Below, piece by piece: positions 35,001 through 47,800 of a stretch of DNA of 64,000 bases (its first letter is position 1; every line of letters starts with the position of its first letter). Source of the DNA: Drosophila pseudoobscura (taxonomy: Eukaryota > Arthropoda > Insecta > Diptera > Drosophilidae). The stretch lies in assembly GCF_009870125.1 (NCBI RefSeq), contig NC_046681.1:21775001-21839000 (forward strand). Direction: 5' to 3'. The translations under genes and the position numbers were made by a program. A model generated the notes under the pieces. The model saw only the letters and a list, made by a program, of their open reading frames with translations, ran no database searches and was not told where the DNA came from.

Positions 35001-38000
35001 TTAAGGAAAACTGAAATGGAAATTGGTGCCTCATGCAAGGTCTTGATATTTGCAATAATTTGAATCAACATCAAATCTATGAATGGTGCCCTAGTGGAAC
35101 CCTGGTAGAGCCATAAACATTGCATCCAAAATGGAATTTACGTGCTAACAAAATGGTCTTTCTATCTCTATTCTCTCACTACTATATATCTTTCTCTTTT
35201 GGTTATTCCCCACATCCCTACTGTGTGTCATTTAATCTGCTAACTCCTCCAGCATCTGGATTGGATAGTGCCAGTACCTCGAGTGCCACCATCCTGCCGC
35301 CTAACATAGAATACGGTGTTGAAGAATACAACGGTGTTACGACTCCGGAGGGTTCCGCGGATAGCGATAATGATAATGATAACGATGATGATTTCCTCAC
35401 TACTGTAACTAACACAACCAATGGTAATGTGGCTCTAAGCTCTGGTGCTGGGCTTGGTCGAAACAAATCTGAATCGGAAGATCGCTCAAAATTATACCCA
35501 TTGCGTCGTAAGCGTAGTCCAGTGCGTCTTCTGGCCGCCCCGCTGAGTCCATCGCCCTCACCAAATCTAGGGCGTAAGTGTTGTATGTTTGTTGGATGTC
35601 CTAGCTGTTGTCCTTGCACTCTATGTTCTTTCCGCTTCCGAGGAATTTCTGTTGTTGTTGGTTCATGGACTGTATTATTTGTTCAACTAACAGCTAACGT
35701 ATTGCTATAAGCCATGTACAGACTAAAACCCAGTAACCGCTTGATGTGCTAATCCTATGGATTGTAGTTTGTGTGTCCCTTGTCTATAACTAACCCCTTC
35801 ATACGCATGAATACTCTTACCGCTGTAGAAACGCTTGCAATACCCCAGGAACATCCGCAGGTTCTTTGAATAATGTTAATCTCTCTACTATAAACGATAT
35901 AGAAGCGAATGATCGCTTAAATAAGCCCAGCATCAGCTCTACGCCGGGAAAGCATGTCATTGTGAATGGGACTTTCACATTGGTCTGTGAGCTGTCTGCC
36001 CCGCAGGGCGTGAACTATGAAATGAGCTGGAGCACCCCCAACAGCAAAAAGAAGTGGACACTCCACGAGGATGCCTACCATCTAGATCCTCAGGGTCGCA
36101 TCTCCTACACGAAGCCGCGATTCGACAACACCATGAAGAACAGCACCCATGTGGTGGGCAGCAGCAGGCTGACGGTGACACAGGCCCAGGAGTCCGATGA
36201 GGGCACCTACAAGTGCACTGTCACGGATAGCTTTGACCGCCTGCAGTTCACCACCTACAAGATGAAAGTCATGCGTAAGTGTACAATACTTACTTACTTA
36301 CTTACTTACTTACCTTTCATATACATATACAAAAACAGAACCGAACACGACCTATCTGGATGTGCGAGAACCCGCCGGCCACTACAATGTGAATGAGTTT
36401 GCCAATAGAACCATCACAATGACCGCCGAATTTAGTGGATTTCCTCAGCCGATCTTCAAGTGGTACCGGCCCGATGGCAGCGAGTTCTGGGAGACGGGGC
36501 ACAACTTCAACATTGAATCGACGGAGTCCAGCACCACGCTTCGGCTGCATAATGTCCAGCTGAAGGACAGCGGCACCTATGTCCTTAAGGGCAAGGTGCC
36601 CGAAAGCAATGTCACCCGCGTCCTGAAGTACAATGTCAGCGTGATGTCCTCGCCAGAGCTCAGCATGGATGATGTCTATGTCGAGGCGGGAAATGAGGCA
36701 CATTTGGACTGCCTGGTGCGTTCGTATCCCCCGGCGGTGGTCACCTTTCTTTTCAGGCCCTGTAAGCTGGTGCCGCGATGGCCCACGTGTAACTCACTCA
36801 ATCAGAACTTTAGTGTAAGTATCAGAGATCTGACTGCGAAGAATCCTTGGTGTTGTTTCGAATATTAATTGCACCATTTGTGTTTTGTCTTGTGTCGTTG
36901 TCTTTCATGCAAGTAGTCACCCGATGTCCAAAAGACATTTAAGGTACTAAATTACCGCCACTTAGCATTCAGCCTTTTCAAACCACTTTCTCTTGTCCTC
37001 AGTTCAATGTCCAACCACGACCGGGGCTACTCTCTGTGGAACGTATCTATGCCGTGTCCTTTACACCCACAGAGCCGGGCATACTTTCCTGCGCGGCCCA
37101 GAACTTGGTGGATGGAGTGCCGCGTATGGCCATCACCAAATCGCATGTGCTGATCGGTAACATTGCGGAGAAGATGACCATATATGGCCTGGATGAGAAC
37201 CGGAAGATTGCCAAGGGCGATGAGGAGAGTTTCACTTGCGAGGCATTGGCCTATCATTTCGATGGCACTCTCACATGGTATCACAATGGAGAGGAAGTGG
37301 AAGCATCGGAGGGTAAGCGGCACTCAACAGACCTCTCTGCTGAATCCCTAATATCACCTGTTCCTCCCACAGCTCTTCTGATACAGACCAGCCACAGTGA
37401 CTACTCCTACAAGAGTACTTTGAAGTTCCCGGCAATGGGTGATGGCGATCGGGGCACCTATGAGTGCCGTGCCCATCATATCCATAATCACACGCAGTAC
37501 GATAGTCGGGAGATCGATGTCTATGTACACGATCCAAAGGCACCCCATTGGGTGCACACCAATCTCAATGCCAACTCAAAGATGGAGAAAAAACTGGGCG
37601 AATCTTTGGCCCTGGAATGCCGCTCCATGGCAGTGCCAAAGGCGAAGGTGCGCTGGTTCAAGGATGGCAAGGAGCTGCAAGAGACGAATCTCACCCACAT
37701 CATTGAAGACGAGGAGAAGCTGCTGATCACCCACCTATATCCCTATGACGATGGCATCTACAGGTGTCTGGTGGAGAACCGGCTGGGCAGCATTGAGAAC
37801 TCCATTACCGTGGTCATCGCTGGTCGGTTTCCCTTTCTCCATCCATGGAACTCAAGATCCTCATTCAATGATTCATTCACAGATATGCCTGGCATTAACA
37901 AAGCCTGGATTTGGTTTGGAGTAATGCTCTTCCTCATCCTCATAAGCCTTTGCGCCTTTCTAGCGGTGCGCTACCACAAGGAGCGCAAGCGTCATTTGGC

Positions 38001-40908
38001 TTTGAAGGCCGCCGGTTTGGCCAACTTCGAGGAGGGCGCCGTGGAACATATCAATCCTTCTTTATCGCTGGACGAGCAGGCGGATCTGCTGCCCTACGAT
38101 CAGAAGTTTGAGTTCGCGCGCGAAAGCTTGAAGCTGGGCAAACAACTGGGCGCTGGCGCCTTTGGTGTGGTGCTCAAGGGCGAGGCCAAAGGGATACGTA
38201 CCGATGAACCCACCTCAACGGTGGCCGTAAAAATGGTCAAGCGCACGGCGGACAATGAGGTGGTGCGTGCCTTGGTCTCCGAGCTGAAGATTATGGTCCA
38301 CTTGGGACAGCACTTGAATGTGGTTAATCTGCTGGGTGCCGTCACCAAGAATATAGCAAAGCGTAAGTACCCCTAAAGAAAGCCTTAAAGAATCTCCCAA
38401 TTAAAATATGTATTTCTATTGACCAGGTGAACTTATGGTCATTGTGGAATACTGTCGTTTCGGGAATGTCCAAAACTTTTTGCTCAGGAATCGCAAGTTT
38501 TTCATCAATCAGATAAGTCCGGTTAACGATAGGATCGATCCAGCCATCATGGTCCAACGCGTTTCCGAAACCTTTGAGCTCCATCGGTGAGTAATAGTCT
38601 ATTATTTGGAGCATACCTTTACCAGAATTATGTGGAATTATTAACCCAACACATGTATATGCTTACTAACTGCTGTTCTCTGTTCTCTCTGTTTTGTTCC
38701 TAATCTTTCAATTGATCCCATACCAAAAACTAACCAACAAACAATCGTACACCATCCACGATCTAATCAAAAATCTTACCCCACACAAAACACCTTGATT
38801 GTGCCTGTTCTTGTGATCCCCAAAACCTGGTTGTGGCATCTCTCACTGCTCTGTGCTCTATGCTCGATATGTGTCTCTGTGTCTGCAAATTAATAGCGAT
38901 GTAAATGGTGGTGGCTTGAAGTATGCTAATGTCGGTTTCCCCAACCATCCGTATATCAATCACATGAACTCCGTAAACAACAATTATACGCAAAATCATC
39001 GCAGAAATTCGGACAATGATCCACGTTCGGGCACACGTGCGGGTAGACCCGGTTCCGCTGGTTACAGCTACGATCGTCAGACGGACACCTGTGCCACAGA
39101 AGCCACTGTGATGACAACAGTGCCAGAGGGTAAGACTATGCGGGTTAGGCAACCAATAGAACGATCCTTGAACTCTCGTTTATCCCTAGATGAACATGTA
39201 ATGTCTAACAACTCGATACAGCCCGCTTGGCGTTCCAATTACAAGACAGATTCTACGGAGGCCATGACCGTGACCACAACTGATCTCGTTAGCTGGGCCT
39301 TCCAGGTGGCTCGTGGCATGGACTATCTGTCCTCCAAGAAGGTCCTGCATGGTGATTTAGCCGCACGAAACATACTCCTGTGCGAGGACAATGTGGTCAA
39401 GATCTGTGACTTTGGTCTAGCACGTTCCATGTATCGTGGCGAAAACTACAAGAAATCAGGTGGGTAAAGCACCATTCAGATATAGATAAAAGTAAAGACT
39501 ATGAAATACCACTAACGAATATGCATGAGGAACAAAAATTTTGCACGATTCCCTGGAACTAGCGAATGTTGTAGAGTCTTTAATATAAACATTTATTTTC
39601 AGAGAGCGGAAAGCTACCCATCAAATGGTTAGCGCTGGAATCTCTTAGTGATCATGTATTCAGTACTTATAGTGACGTTTGGTCCTTTGGCATTGTGCTG
39701 TGGGAGCTGTTTTCGCTGGCCAAAGTGCCATATCCCGGCATTGATCCCAATCAGGAGCTTTTCAACAAACTCAACGATGGCTATCGCATGGAGAAGCCAC
39801 CCTATGCCAACCAAGAGATCTATGAGATCATGCTCGAGTGCTGGAGGAAAAAGTAAGCTCAAACGGAAACCCTAAATGAGCATGCAGTTTAAATATTTGT
39901 ACATTCTTTCAGTCCGGAGAGCAGACCCTTGTTTGCTGAGCTAGAGAAGCGCTTTGCCACCATGCTGGGCGAGGATGTGACCAATGTAAGCGCTATAAAA
40001 CCAACCAAATAGAAGAAATCCTAATGCGGAAATCTGTTTATTTGCAGCACTACCTGGACCTGAACAATCCCTACATGCAAACGAACATGGAGTACATGAA
40101 GAGCCAGTCCACAGACTACCTGGCCCTGATGGGATCCCCCGACGAACCCGCGCCGGCAGCACCGCGTTACGTGAATGGCCATATAGTGCCCGATATACGT
40201 GAGTATTGGAGCCTCCACTGGATGTGGTGTGATGACTAACCTCTATTGCACGATACACATACTCATTTGCGCACTCGATGCCACACACTAACCCGCACAG
40301 GAATCGAAGAGCTGCCCGATGACTATCAGGCCATGAGCCCCCCCGATACCAGCACTGCCATCTATTCACCCACGCGCCTCGATGGCGACGATATGGCACC
40401 AACGGCCAATTTCACAGAGTTTGCGGACTTCTCACCCCTACAAACAACCGACACCTCTTTCACCTTCCCAGATGCAACGCCGCCCCAACCCCAACGCCTT
40501 GTAGGACAGCATTCACCGACGCTTAGCAACAATATGAACAGCAGTGTCCACAAGCCGCTGCGCAAGAAGAACGGCCTGCCCACGGTGGATACCGCCGATC
40601 AGGCACCCGAGGAGATACCCATGCTGCATCGCACGTCCACATCGGATACGGAACAGAGTCCGGAACAGGGGCGACGCTTCAACCAGGCGCTAAAGCAGCA
40701 ATATGTCACGCCCAAGCCATCGCCGCGCCATCATGTGGAAACGAAACTGAATGGCGAGTCCGAGAACTATGTGAATGTGAAGCCGCCGCGTAAAAATCTT
40801 GTCAATAAGCCCACGACTACTGGTGGCACCAGCAACACAGAAGCCTTCTCCAATCCCAGCTATCAACCGCTTTCGGGAGTCAATGAGAAGGTGGATCGAC
40901 GGTATTAG
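32039..40908 (+). CDS. Pvr: PDGF/VEGF-receptor-like tyrosine kinase Pvr
   Basis: A single-pass receptor tyrosine kinase for PVF growth factors, acting in haemocyte survival, border-cell migration and epithelial closure. Exons: 32039-32111, 33292-33812, 33893-34046, 34312-34486, 35253-35573, 35849-36274, 36339-36814, 36917-36943, 37003-37312, 37373-37822, 37883-38362, 38427-38586, 38897-39459, 39603-39852, 39913-39985, 40048-40198, 40301-40908, about 1,740 codons if all are used. Order: signal peptide, multiple Ig-like domains (DGGDYYC, DEGTYKC, DRGTYEC, DDGIYRC strands), membrane span [21 protein letters not shown], Gly loop [12 protein letters not shown], a long insert, catalytic loop HGDLAARN (39348), DFG (39408), then a tail with YVNV (40768), a Grb2-type site. 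Phases agree everywhere except the 34046/34312 junction, which is off by one base. The VEGFR-like split kinase and synteny make the call firm. Confidence 0.95.
35253..35573 (+). other. Pvr: symmetrical Pvr cassette exon (acidic linker)
   Basis: This 321-nt exon is phase 1 at both ends, so skipping it keeps the frame. It encodes a low-complexity linker (Asp/Asn-rich run [10 protein letters not shown], then RRKRSP and a Pro/Ser stretch), not an Ig domain. It lies between two Ig-coding exons, as expected for a spliced-in spacer; alternative splicing in the Pvr ectodomain is known in flies. Confidence 0.6.
36276..36313. repeat. Pvr: (CTTA)n microsatellite inside a Pvr intron
   Basis: About seven tandem TTAC/CTTA units begin 15 bp after the splice donor at 36275, in a 64-nt intron. 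The repeat makes up half the intron, so its length may affect splicing efficiency. Confidence 0.8.
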
Positions 40909-41880
40909 ACGTCGAAGCAGCCGAACCTGGAAGCAGCCAGCTAGCTTAAGTTAGACAACAATACTACTTAGTGGCATTCTGATATAGCTTTAAGACGAAA
41001 CTCACTCCATGTTATATATATAGTTTATTAATGCCATTTCATGCATAATTTTAGTTAATAGTTTTAAGTCGAATTATCGTGTATGTTATATGTCTCCAAA
41101 TGTGTACCTACGATTACTCAAATAGAATGGGTATAAAATGAACAGATCGATATATCACTGGACCCCACCGTCACAGACCCCTTTTGTGTTCTCTTATTTG
41201 CTATGAAGTTCGTCTAAATGTTTTAAGAGGTCTTGGCGATTACTTCAACAGCCTTTATTCCTTCCTCGTCTTGGATTTTTTCAGTTATCCTGATTGGTTA
41301 GTCCTAAAAATAAATTGTTCAGAGAAGTATTCATTTTAGTAAGGTTTAATTAATTTACAGAGCTCGGATTGGGAACGCTAGTTCTCCTTCTTATGGTTCC
41401 ATTTCTGTGGGCGATTTCGTAGCGGAGGTACCAATGCGTTCTTCTGTACATAACCAATTTAAATGGATCACACTATTCTTACCTGATGTACATACATATA
41501 AAGTACATATCAAATTTCTATGATAATTGAAATGATAATTAATGATTAATTAATGAAAAAATGATGAAATTAATTCGTTTCATTCTTTCAGATCAAAATG
41601 TGTCAGCTTCTAGTTTATTAGATCAGCGGAGCTCTAAGATTTAGTTCCCCAAAGAACCCCTGAATCTAAATAAAATAATAAACATTTAAATTTAAAAAAT
41701 ATATCTTAAAGATATCCTAATGCACTACACCTTAGTACGGCTCCACTCTATAAGACGGAAAATGCATCCAGTGTGAGCGAGACCCTCAATAGCCACAAAC
41801 TGCTTTGCCGCGATCCCCCCTCTTACACCATCAGATAAAGTTGTTGAGTTATTATTTATTAATTTTCTTTAACTCTTCCC
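40909..41880. other. Pvr 3' UTR and following non-coding DNA
   Basis: AT-rich sequence with several TAAAATAATAA-type runs and no coding potential. It should contain the Pvr polyadenylation site. The palindromic repeat element begins after about 41890. Confidence 0.5.
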
Positions 41881-41889
41881 TTTATTTTA

Positions 41890-44800
41890 GCAGTTCGCCC
41901 GCTCCAGTGGTGCGAACTCCCCACACTGGGCCACGATGCAGTGCGCCCTCGGAACATGATTCTTATCGCGCAATGCTATGACATTTAGTCTGGGCTGGAC
42001 AGTCTGGATCCTCGCGATCCTGGGAGACTTGGTCCTGAACCGGTCTGGCCCAATTTTTCTGAGATATAGCCTTCCGAAGATTCGGATGTGCCCATCGTTA
42101 CAATACTGGTTTCTTCTGTAGGCTATATCTCGGCTACCCAGCGGCCGATCGGGGCGTGGCCTCTCTTTTCGAGACCGGGAGAGTCCTGCCAGTCGACTGT
42201 CATCGGAAAATATGACATCCATTTTTTCACGATTTTCGCAAAAAATCATGATGGTTACATCATTAAATTTGCAAAAAATCGGCCTCATTTTCGAAGTCGA
42301 GATTTTGATGCCGTTCGACAGTATGGATCCTCGCGATCCTGGGAGACTTGGTCCTGCACCGATCTGGCCCTATTTTTCTCAGATATAGCCTTCTGAAGAT
42401 TCGGATTTGCACATCGTTACAATACTGGTTTCTTCTGTAGGCTATATCTCGGCTACCCAGCGGCCGATCGGAGCGTGGCCTGTCTTTTCGAGACCGGGAG
42501 AGTCCTGCCAGTCGACTGTCATCGGAAAATATGACATCCATTTTTTCACGATTTTCGCAAAAAATCATGATGGTTACATCATTAAATTTGCAAAAAATCG
42601 GCCTCATTTTCGAAGTCGAGATTTTGATGCCGTTCGACAGTATGGATCCTCGCGATCCTGGGAGACTTGGTCCTGCACCGATCTGGTCCTATTTTTCTCA
42701 GATATAGCCTTCCGAAGATTCGGATGTGCCCATCGTTACAATACTGGTTTCTTCTGTAGGCTATATCTGTGCTAAACGGCAGCCGATCAGGGCGTGGCCT
42801 GTCTGTCCGTGATCGGGAGAGTCCTGCCTATCAAAGTTAAGATTTACATCTGCAGCGTAAGGAATAAAACCAGTATTTTAATTATTTGCTCAGCCAAAAG
42901 ACTTGGGCGCTGTATCTCGGCCAAGCTGGGCCGGATGGGAGAAAGACCTCTCCCAGTTAAGCATCAAGTGGACGGACAAATCAAGCTTATCCTCGCCCGG
43001 ACGGACAAGCAGCTGCTCGAGATGAAAATATCGTAGTTTTGAATCTGAAGCTCAAATATTTCACCGACTACAAGTAGAAGGGTAAGTGAATCCAAACTCT
43101 TCCTAGTACTATCTTACCTTGCCTTACACGCTGTATACTTCTCAGTTCCCAGGCCCCCGATCCCAGCCCCCCCCCCCCACCCGATCATACAATCGCAGGT
43201 CAGAGGACATTTTAAGCGTGAAGGAACCCCCCAGAATCCATGCCATCCAGGAAGCTCGTACGTTCGCCGCTCGCCGGGCAGTTGGTACTTTCCACCGCTG
43301 AATCAGGACTCATACAGGATGAATAGAATATAGAATATATGTATATAGAATAGAATATAGAGGAACAATCCTATCTGTAATTCAGCTTGTGTCAAAATGT
43401 CCTTTTGAATATAATAAACAAAATTATCAACAATTTTTGCTTCGTTTCTCTATCTGGGAAATCTGGGAAAAAAGTCCCTTGATCATGGGTAAGGACTTCA
43501 TTAAGGATATTTTCAGATCACGAATAGGCCCACAAAAAAACGAGAAACGGTTATATTTATAACTGGGGAAAATATCCTTGATCCTTGAGAAGGACTCCAT
43601 CAAATCAAGGATTTTCTTACGGTCACAGGAAGCCATAGCACGCCCAGATCGGGCTATAAATACCCTAGAAAACTAAATATGTATAGCTGGGGATGTTGTA
43701 GTCCTTGTGCAAGGATCAAGCATATTGTTTTCCGATCACAGGGAGCAATGGCATGCCCAGATTGACCCTGAAATAGCTGAGAAAACAAGCTACAAGCTAA
43801 AACAAGAAAACGAGAATTTCAGGTCTGGGATACCAGGCGAACAGAAATCAGCAGAAGGTCGCTGGGTTTTTATGAAATTTTTAAATTTTCCAACCGTTTT
43901 TTGCGCCCCAAAAGTATGCATCAAGTTTCACACATACAGTGTTAAACTAAATCAGAATTAAGCAATGCTGTTGCATACTTTTGGGGTGTGAAAAACGGTT
44001 GAAAATTTAAAAATTAAAAAAACCCAGCGACCTTCTGCTGATTTCTGTTCGCCTGGTATCCCAGACCTGAAATTCTCGTTTTCTGTTTTTTGTGCGGCCG
44101 CTATTCTGAGGGTTGTTGTTGTACAACAACAACTATTTTTTTTATTAAACAATAATAATCCGTAACTCTGCTATTTGTGGGCCTATCCTGGCGTGCCACA
44201 TCTTCCTGTGACCGAAAAATATCCTTGATTTGATGGATGTCCTTATCAAGGATCAACGAAAATTTCCCCAGCTATAAATATTTCGGTTTCTCGGTTATTC
44301 GTGGGCCGAACCTGGCGTGCCACGGATTCCTGGATCACGGATCAAGGATCAGGGATCAAGGATAGTTCCTCCAGCCCTATTTAGCTTGTTTTCTCAGTTA
44401 TTTCAGGGTCACTCTGGGCATGCCATGGCTTCCTGTGATCGGAGAACAATATGCTTGATCCTTGCACAAGGACTACAACATCCCCAGCTATACATATTTA
44501 GTTTTCTAGGGTATTTATAGCCCGATCTGGGCGTGCTATGGCTTCCTGTGACCGTAAGAAAATCCTTGATTTGATGGAGTCCTTCTCAAGGATCAAGGAT
44601 ATTTTCCCCAGTTATAAATATAACCGTTTCTCGTTTTTTTGTGGGCCTATTCGTGATCTGAAAATATCCTTAATGAAGTCCTTACCCATGATCAAGGGAC
44701 TTTTTTCCCAGATTTCCCAGATAGAGAAACGAAGCAAAAATTGTTGATAATTTTGTTTATTATATTCAAAAGGACATTTTGACACAAGCTGAATTACAGA

Positions 44801-47800
44801 TAGGATTGTTCCTCTATATTCTATTCTATATACATATATTCTATATTCTATTCATCCTGTATGAGTCCTGATTCAGCGGTGGAAAGTACCAACTGCCCGG
44901 CGAGCGGCGAACGTACGAGCTTCCTGGATGGCATGGATTCTGGGGGGTTCCTTCACGCTTAAAATGTCCTCTGACCTGCGATTGTATGATCGGGTGGGGG
45001 GGGGGGGGGCTGGGATCGGGGGCCTGGGAACTGAGAAGTATACAGCGTGTAAGGCAAGGTAAGATAGTACTAGGAAGAGTTTGGATTCACTTACCCTTCT
45101 ACTTGTAGTCGGTGAAATATTTGAGCTTCAGATTCAAAACTACGACATTTTCATCTCGAGCAGCTGCTTGTCCGTCCGGGCGAGGATAAGCTTGATTTGT
45201 CCGTCCACTTGATGCTTAACTGGGAGAGGTCTTTCTCCCATCCGGCCCAGCTTGGCCGAGATACAGCGCCCAAGTCTTTTGGCTGAGCAAATAATTAAAA
45301 TACTGGTTTTATTCCTTACGCTGCAGATGTAAATCTTAACTTTGATAGGCAGGACTCTCCCGATCACGGACAGACATACCGCGCCCTGATCGGCCGCTGG
45401 GTAGCCGAGATATAGCCTACAGAAGAAACCAGTATTGTAACGATGGGCACATCCGAATCTTCGGAAGGCTATATCTGAGAAAAATAGGGCCAGATCGGTG
45501 CAGGACCAAGTCTCCCAGGATCGCGAGGATCCATACTGTCGAACGGCATCAAAATCTCGACTTCGAAAATGAGGCCGATTTTTTGCAAATTTAATGATGT
45601 AACCATCATGATTTTTTGCGAAAATCGTGAAAAAATGGATGTCCTATTTTCCGATGACAGTCGACTGGCAGGACTCTCCCGGTCTCGAAAAGACAGGCCA
45701 CGCCCCGATCGGCCGCTGGGTAGCCGAGATATAGCCTAAAGAAGAAACCAGTATTGTAACGATGTGCAAATCCGAATCTTCAGAAGGCTATATCTGAGAA
45801 AAATAGGGCCAGATCGGTGCAGGACCAAGTCTCCCAGGATCGCGAGGATCCATACTGTCGAACGGCATCAAAATCTCGACTTCGAAAATGAGGCCGATTT
45901 TTTGCAAATTTAATGATGTAACCATCATGATTTTTTGCGAAAATCGTGAAAAAATGGATGTCTTTTTTTCCGATTGCAGTCGACTGGCAGGACTCTCCCG
46001 ATCACGGACAGACATACCGCGCCCTGATCGGCTGCCGTTTAGCACAGATATAGCCTACAGAAGAAACAAGTATTGTAACGATGGGCACATCCGAATCTTC
46101 GGAAGGCTATATCTGAGAAAAATAGGGCCAGATCGGTGCAGGACCAAGTCTCCCAGGATCGCGAGGATCCATACTGTCGAACGGCATCAAAATCTCGACT
46201 TCGAAAATGAGGCCGATTTTTTGCAAATTTAATGATGTAACCATCATGATTTTTTGCGAAAATCGTGAAAAAATGGATGTCCTATTTTCCGATGACAGTC
46301 GACTGGCAGGACTCTCCCGGTCTCGAAAAGACAGGCCACGCCCCGATCGGCCGCTGGGTAGCCGAGATATAGCCTAAAGAAGAAACCAGTATTGTAACGA
46401 TGTGCAAATCCGAATCTTCAGAAGGCTATATCTGAGAAAAATAGGGCCAGATCGGTGCAGGACCAAGTCTCCCAGGATCGCGAGGATCCATACTGTCGAA
46501 CGGCATCAAAATCTCGACTTCGAAAATGAGGCCGATTTTTTGCAAATTTAATGATGTAACCATCATGATTTTTTGCGAAAATCGTGAAAAAATGGATGTC
46601 TCTTTTTCCGATTGCAGTCGACTGGCAGGACTCTCCCGATCACGGACAGACATACCGCGCCCTGATCGGCTGCCGTTTAGCACAGATATAGCCTACAGAA
46701 GAAACAAGTATTGTAACGATGGGCACATCCGAATCTTCGGAAGGCTATATCTGAGAAAAATAGGGCCAGATCGGTGCAGGACCAAGTCTCCCAGGATCGC
46801 GAGGATCCATACTGTCGAACGGCATCAAAATCTCGACTTCGAAAATGAGGCCGATTTTTTGCAAATTTAATGATGTAACCATCATGATTTTTTGCGAAAA
46901 TCGTGAAAAAATGGATGTCCTATTTTCCGATGACAGTCGACTGGCAGGACTCTCCCGGTCTCGAAAAGACAGGCCACGCCCCGATCGGCCGCTGGGTAGC
47001 CGAGATATAGCCTAAAGAAGAAACCAGTATTGTAACGATGTGCAAATCCGAATCTTCAGAAGGCTATATCTGAGAAAAATAGGGCCAGCTCGGTGCAGGA
47101 CCAAGTCTCCCAGGATCGCGAGGATCCATACTGTCGAACGGCATCAAAATCTCGACTTCGAAAATGAGGCCGATTTTTTGCAAATTTAATGATGTAACCA
47201 TCATGATTTTTTGCGAAAATCGTGAAAAAATGGATGTCCTTTTTTCCGATTGCAGTCGACTGGCAGGACTCTCCCGATCACGGACAGACATACCGCGCCC
47301 TGATCGGCCGCTGGGTAGCCGAGATATAGCCTACAGAAGAAACCAGTATTGTAACGATGGGCACATCCGAATCTTCGGAAGGCTATATCTGAGAAAAATA
47401 GGGCCAGATCGGTGCAGGACCAAGTCTCCCAGGATCGCGAGGATCCATACTGTCGAACGGCATCAAAATCTCGACTTCGAAAATGAGGCCGATTTTTTGC
47501 AAATTTAATGATGTAACCATCATGATTTTTTGCGAAAATCGTGAAAAAATGGATGTCCTTTTTTCCGATTGCAGTCGACTGGCAGGACTCTCCCGATCAC
47601 GGACAGACATACCGCGCCCTGATCGGCCGCTGGGTAGCCGAGATATAGCCTACAGAAGAAACCAGTATTGTAACGATGGGCACATCCGAATCTTCGGAAG
47701 GCTATATCTGAGAAAAATAGGGCCAGATCGGTGCAGGACCAAGTCTCCCAGGATCGCGAGGATCCATACTGTCGAACGGCATCAAAATCTCGACTTCGAA

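Noticed and set aside
43427-44747. Two identical 69-codon frames on opposite strands
   Set aside because: They are the mirror copies of the palindrome arms, not separate genes; no transposase motif is present.
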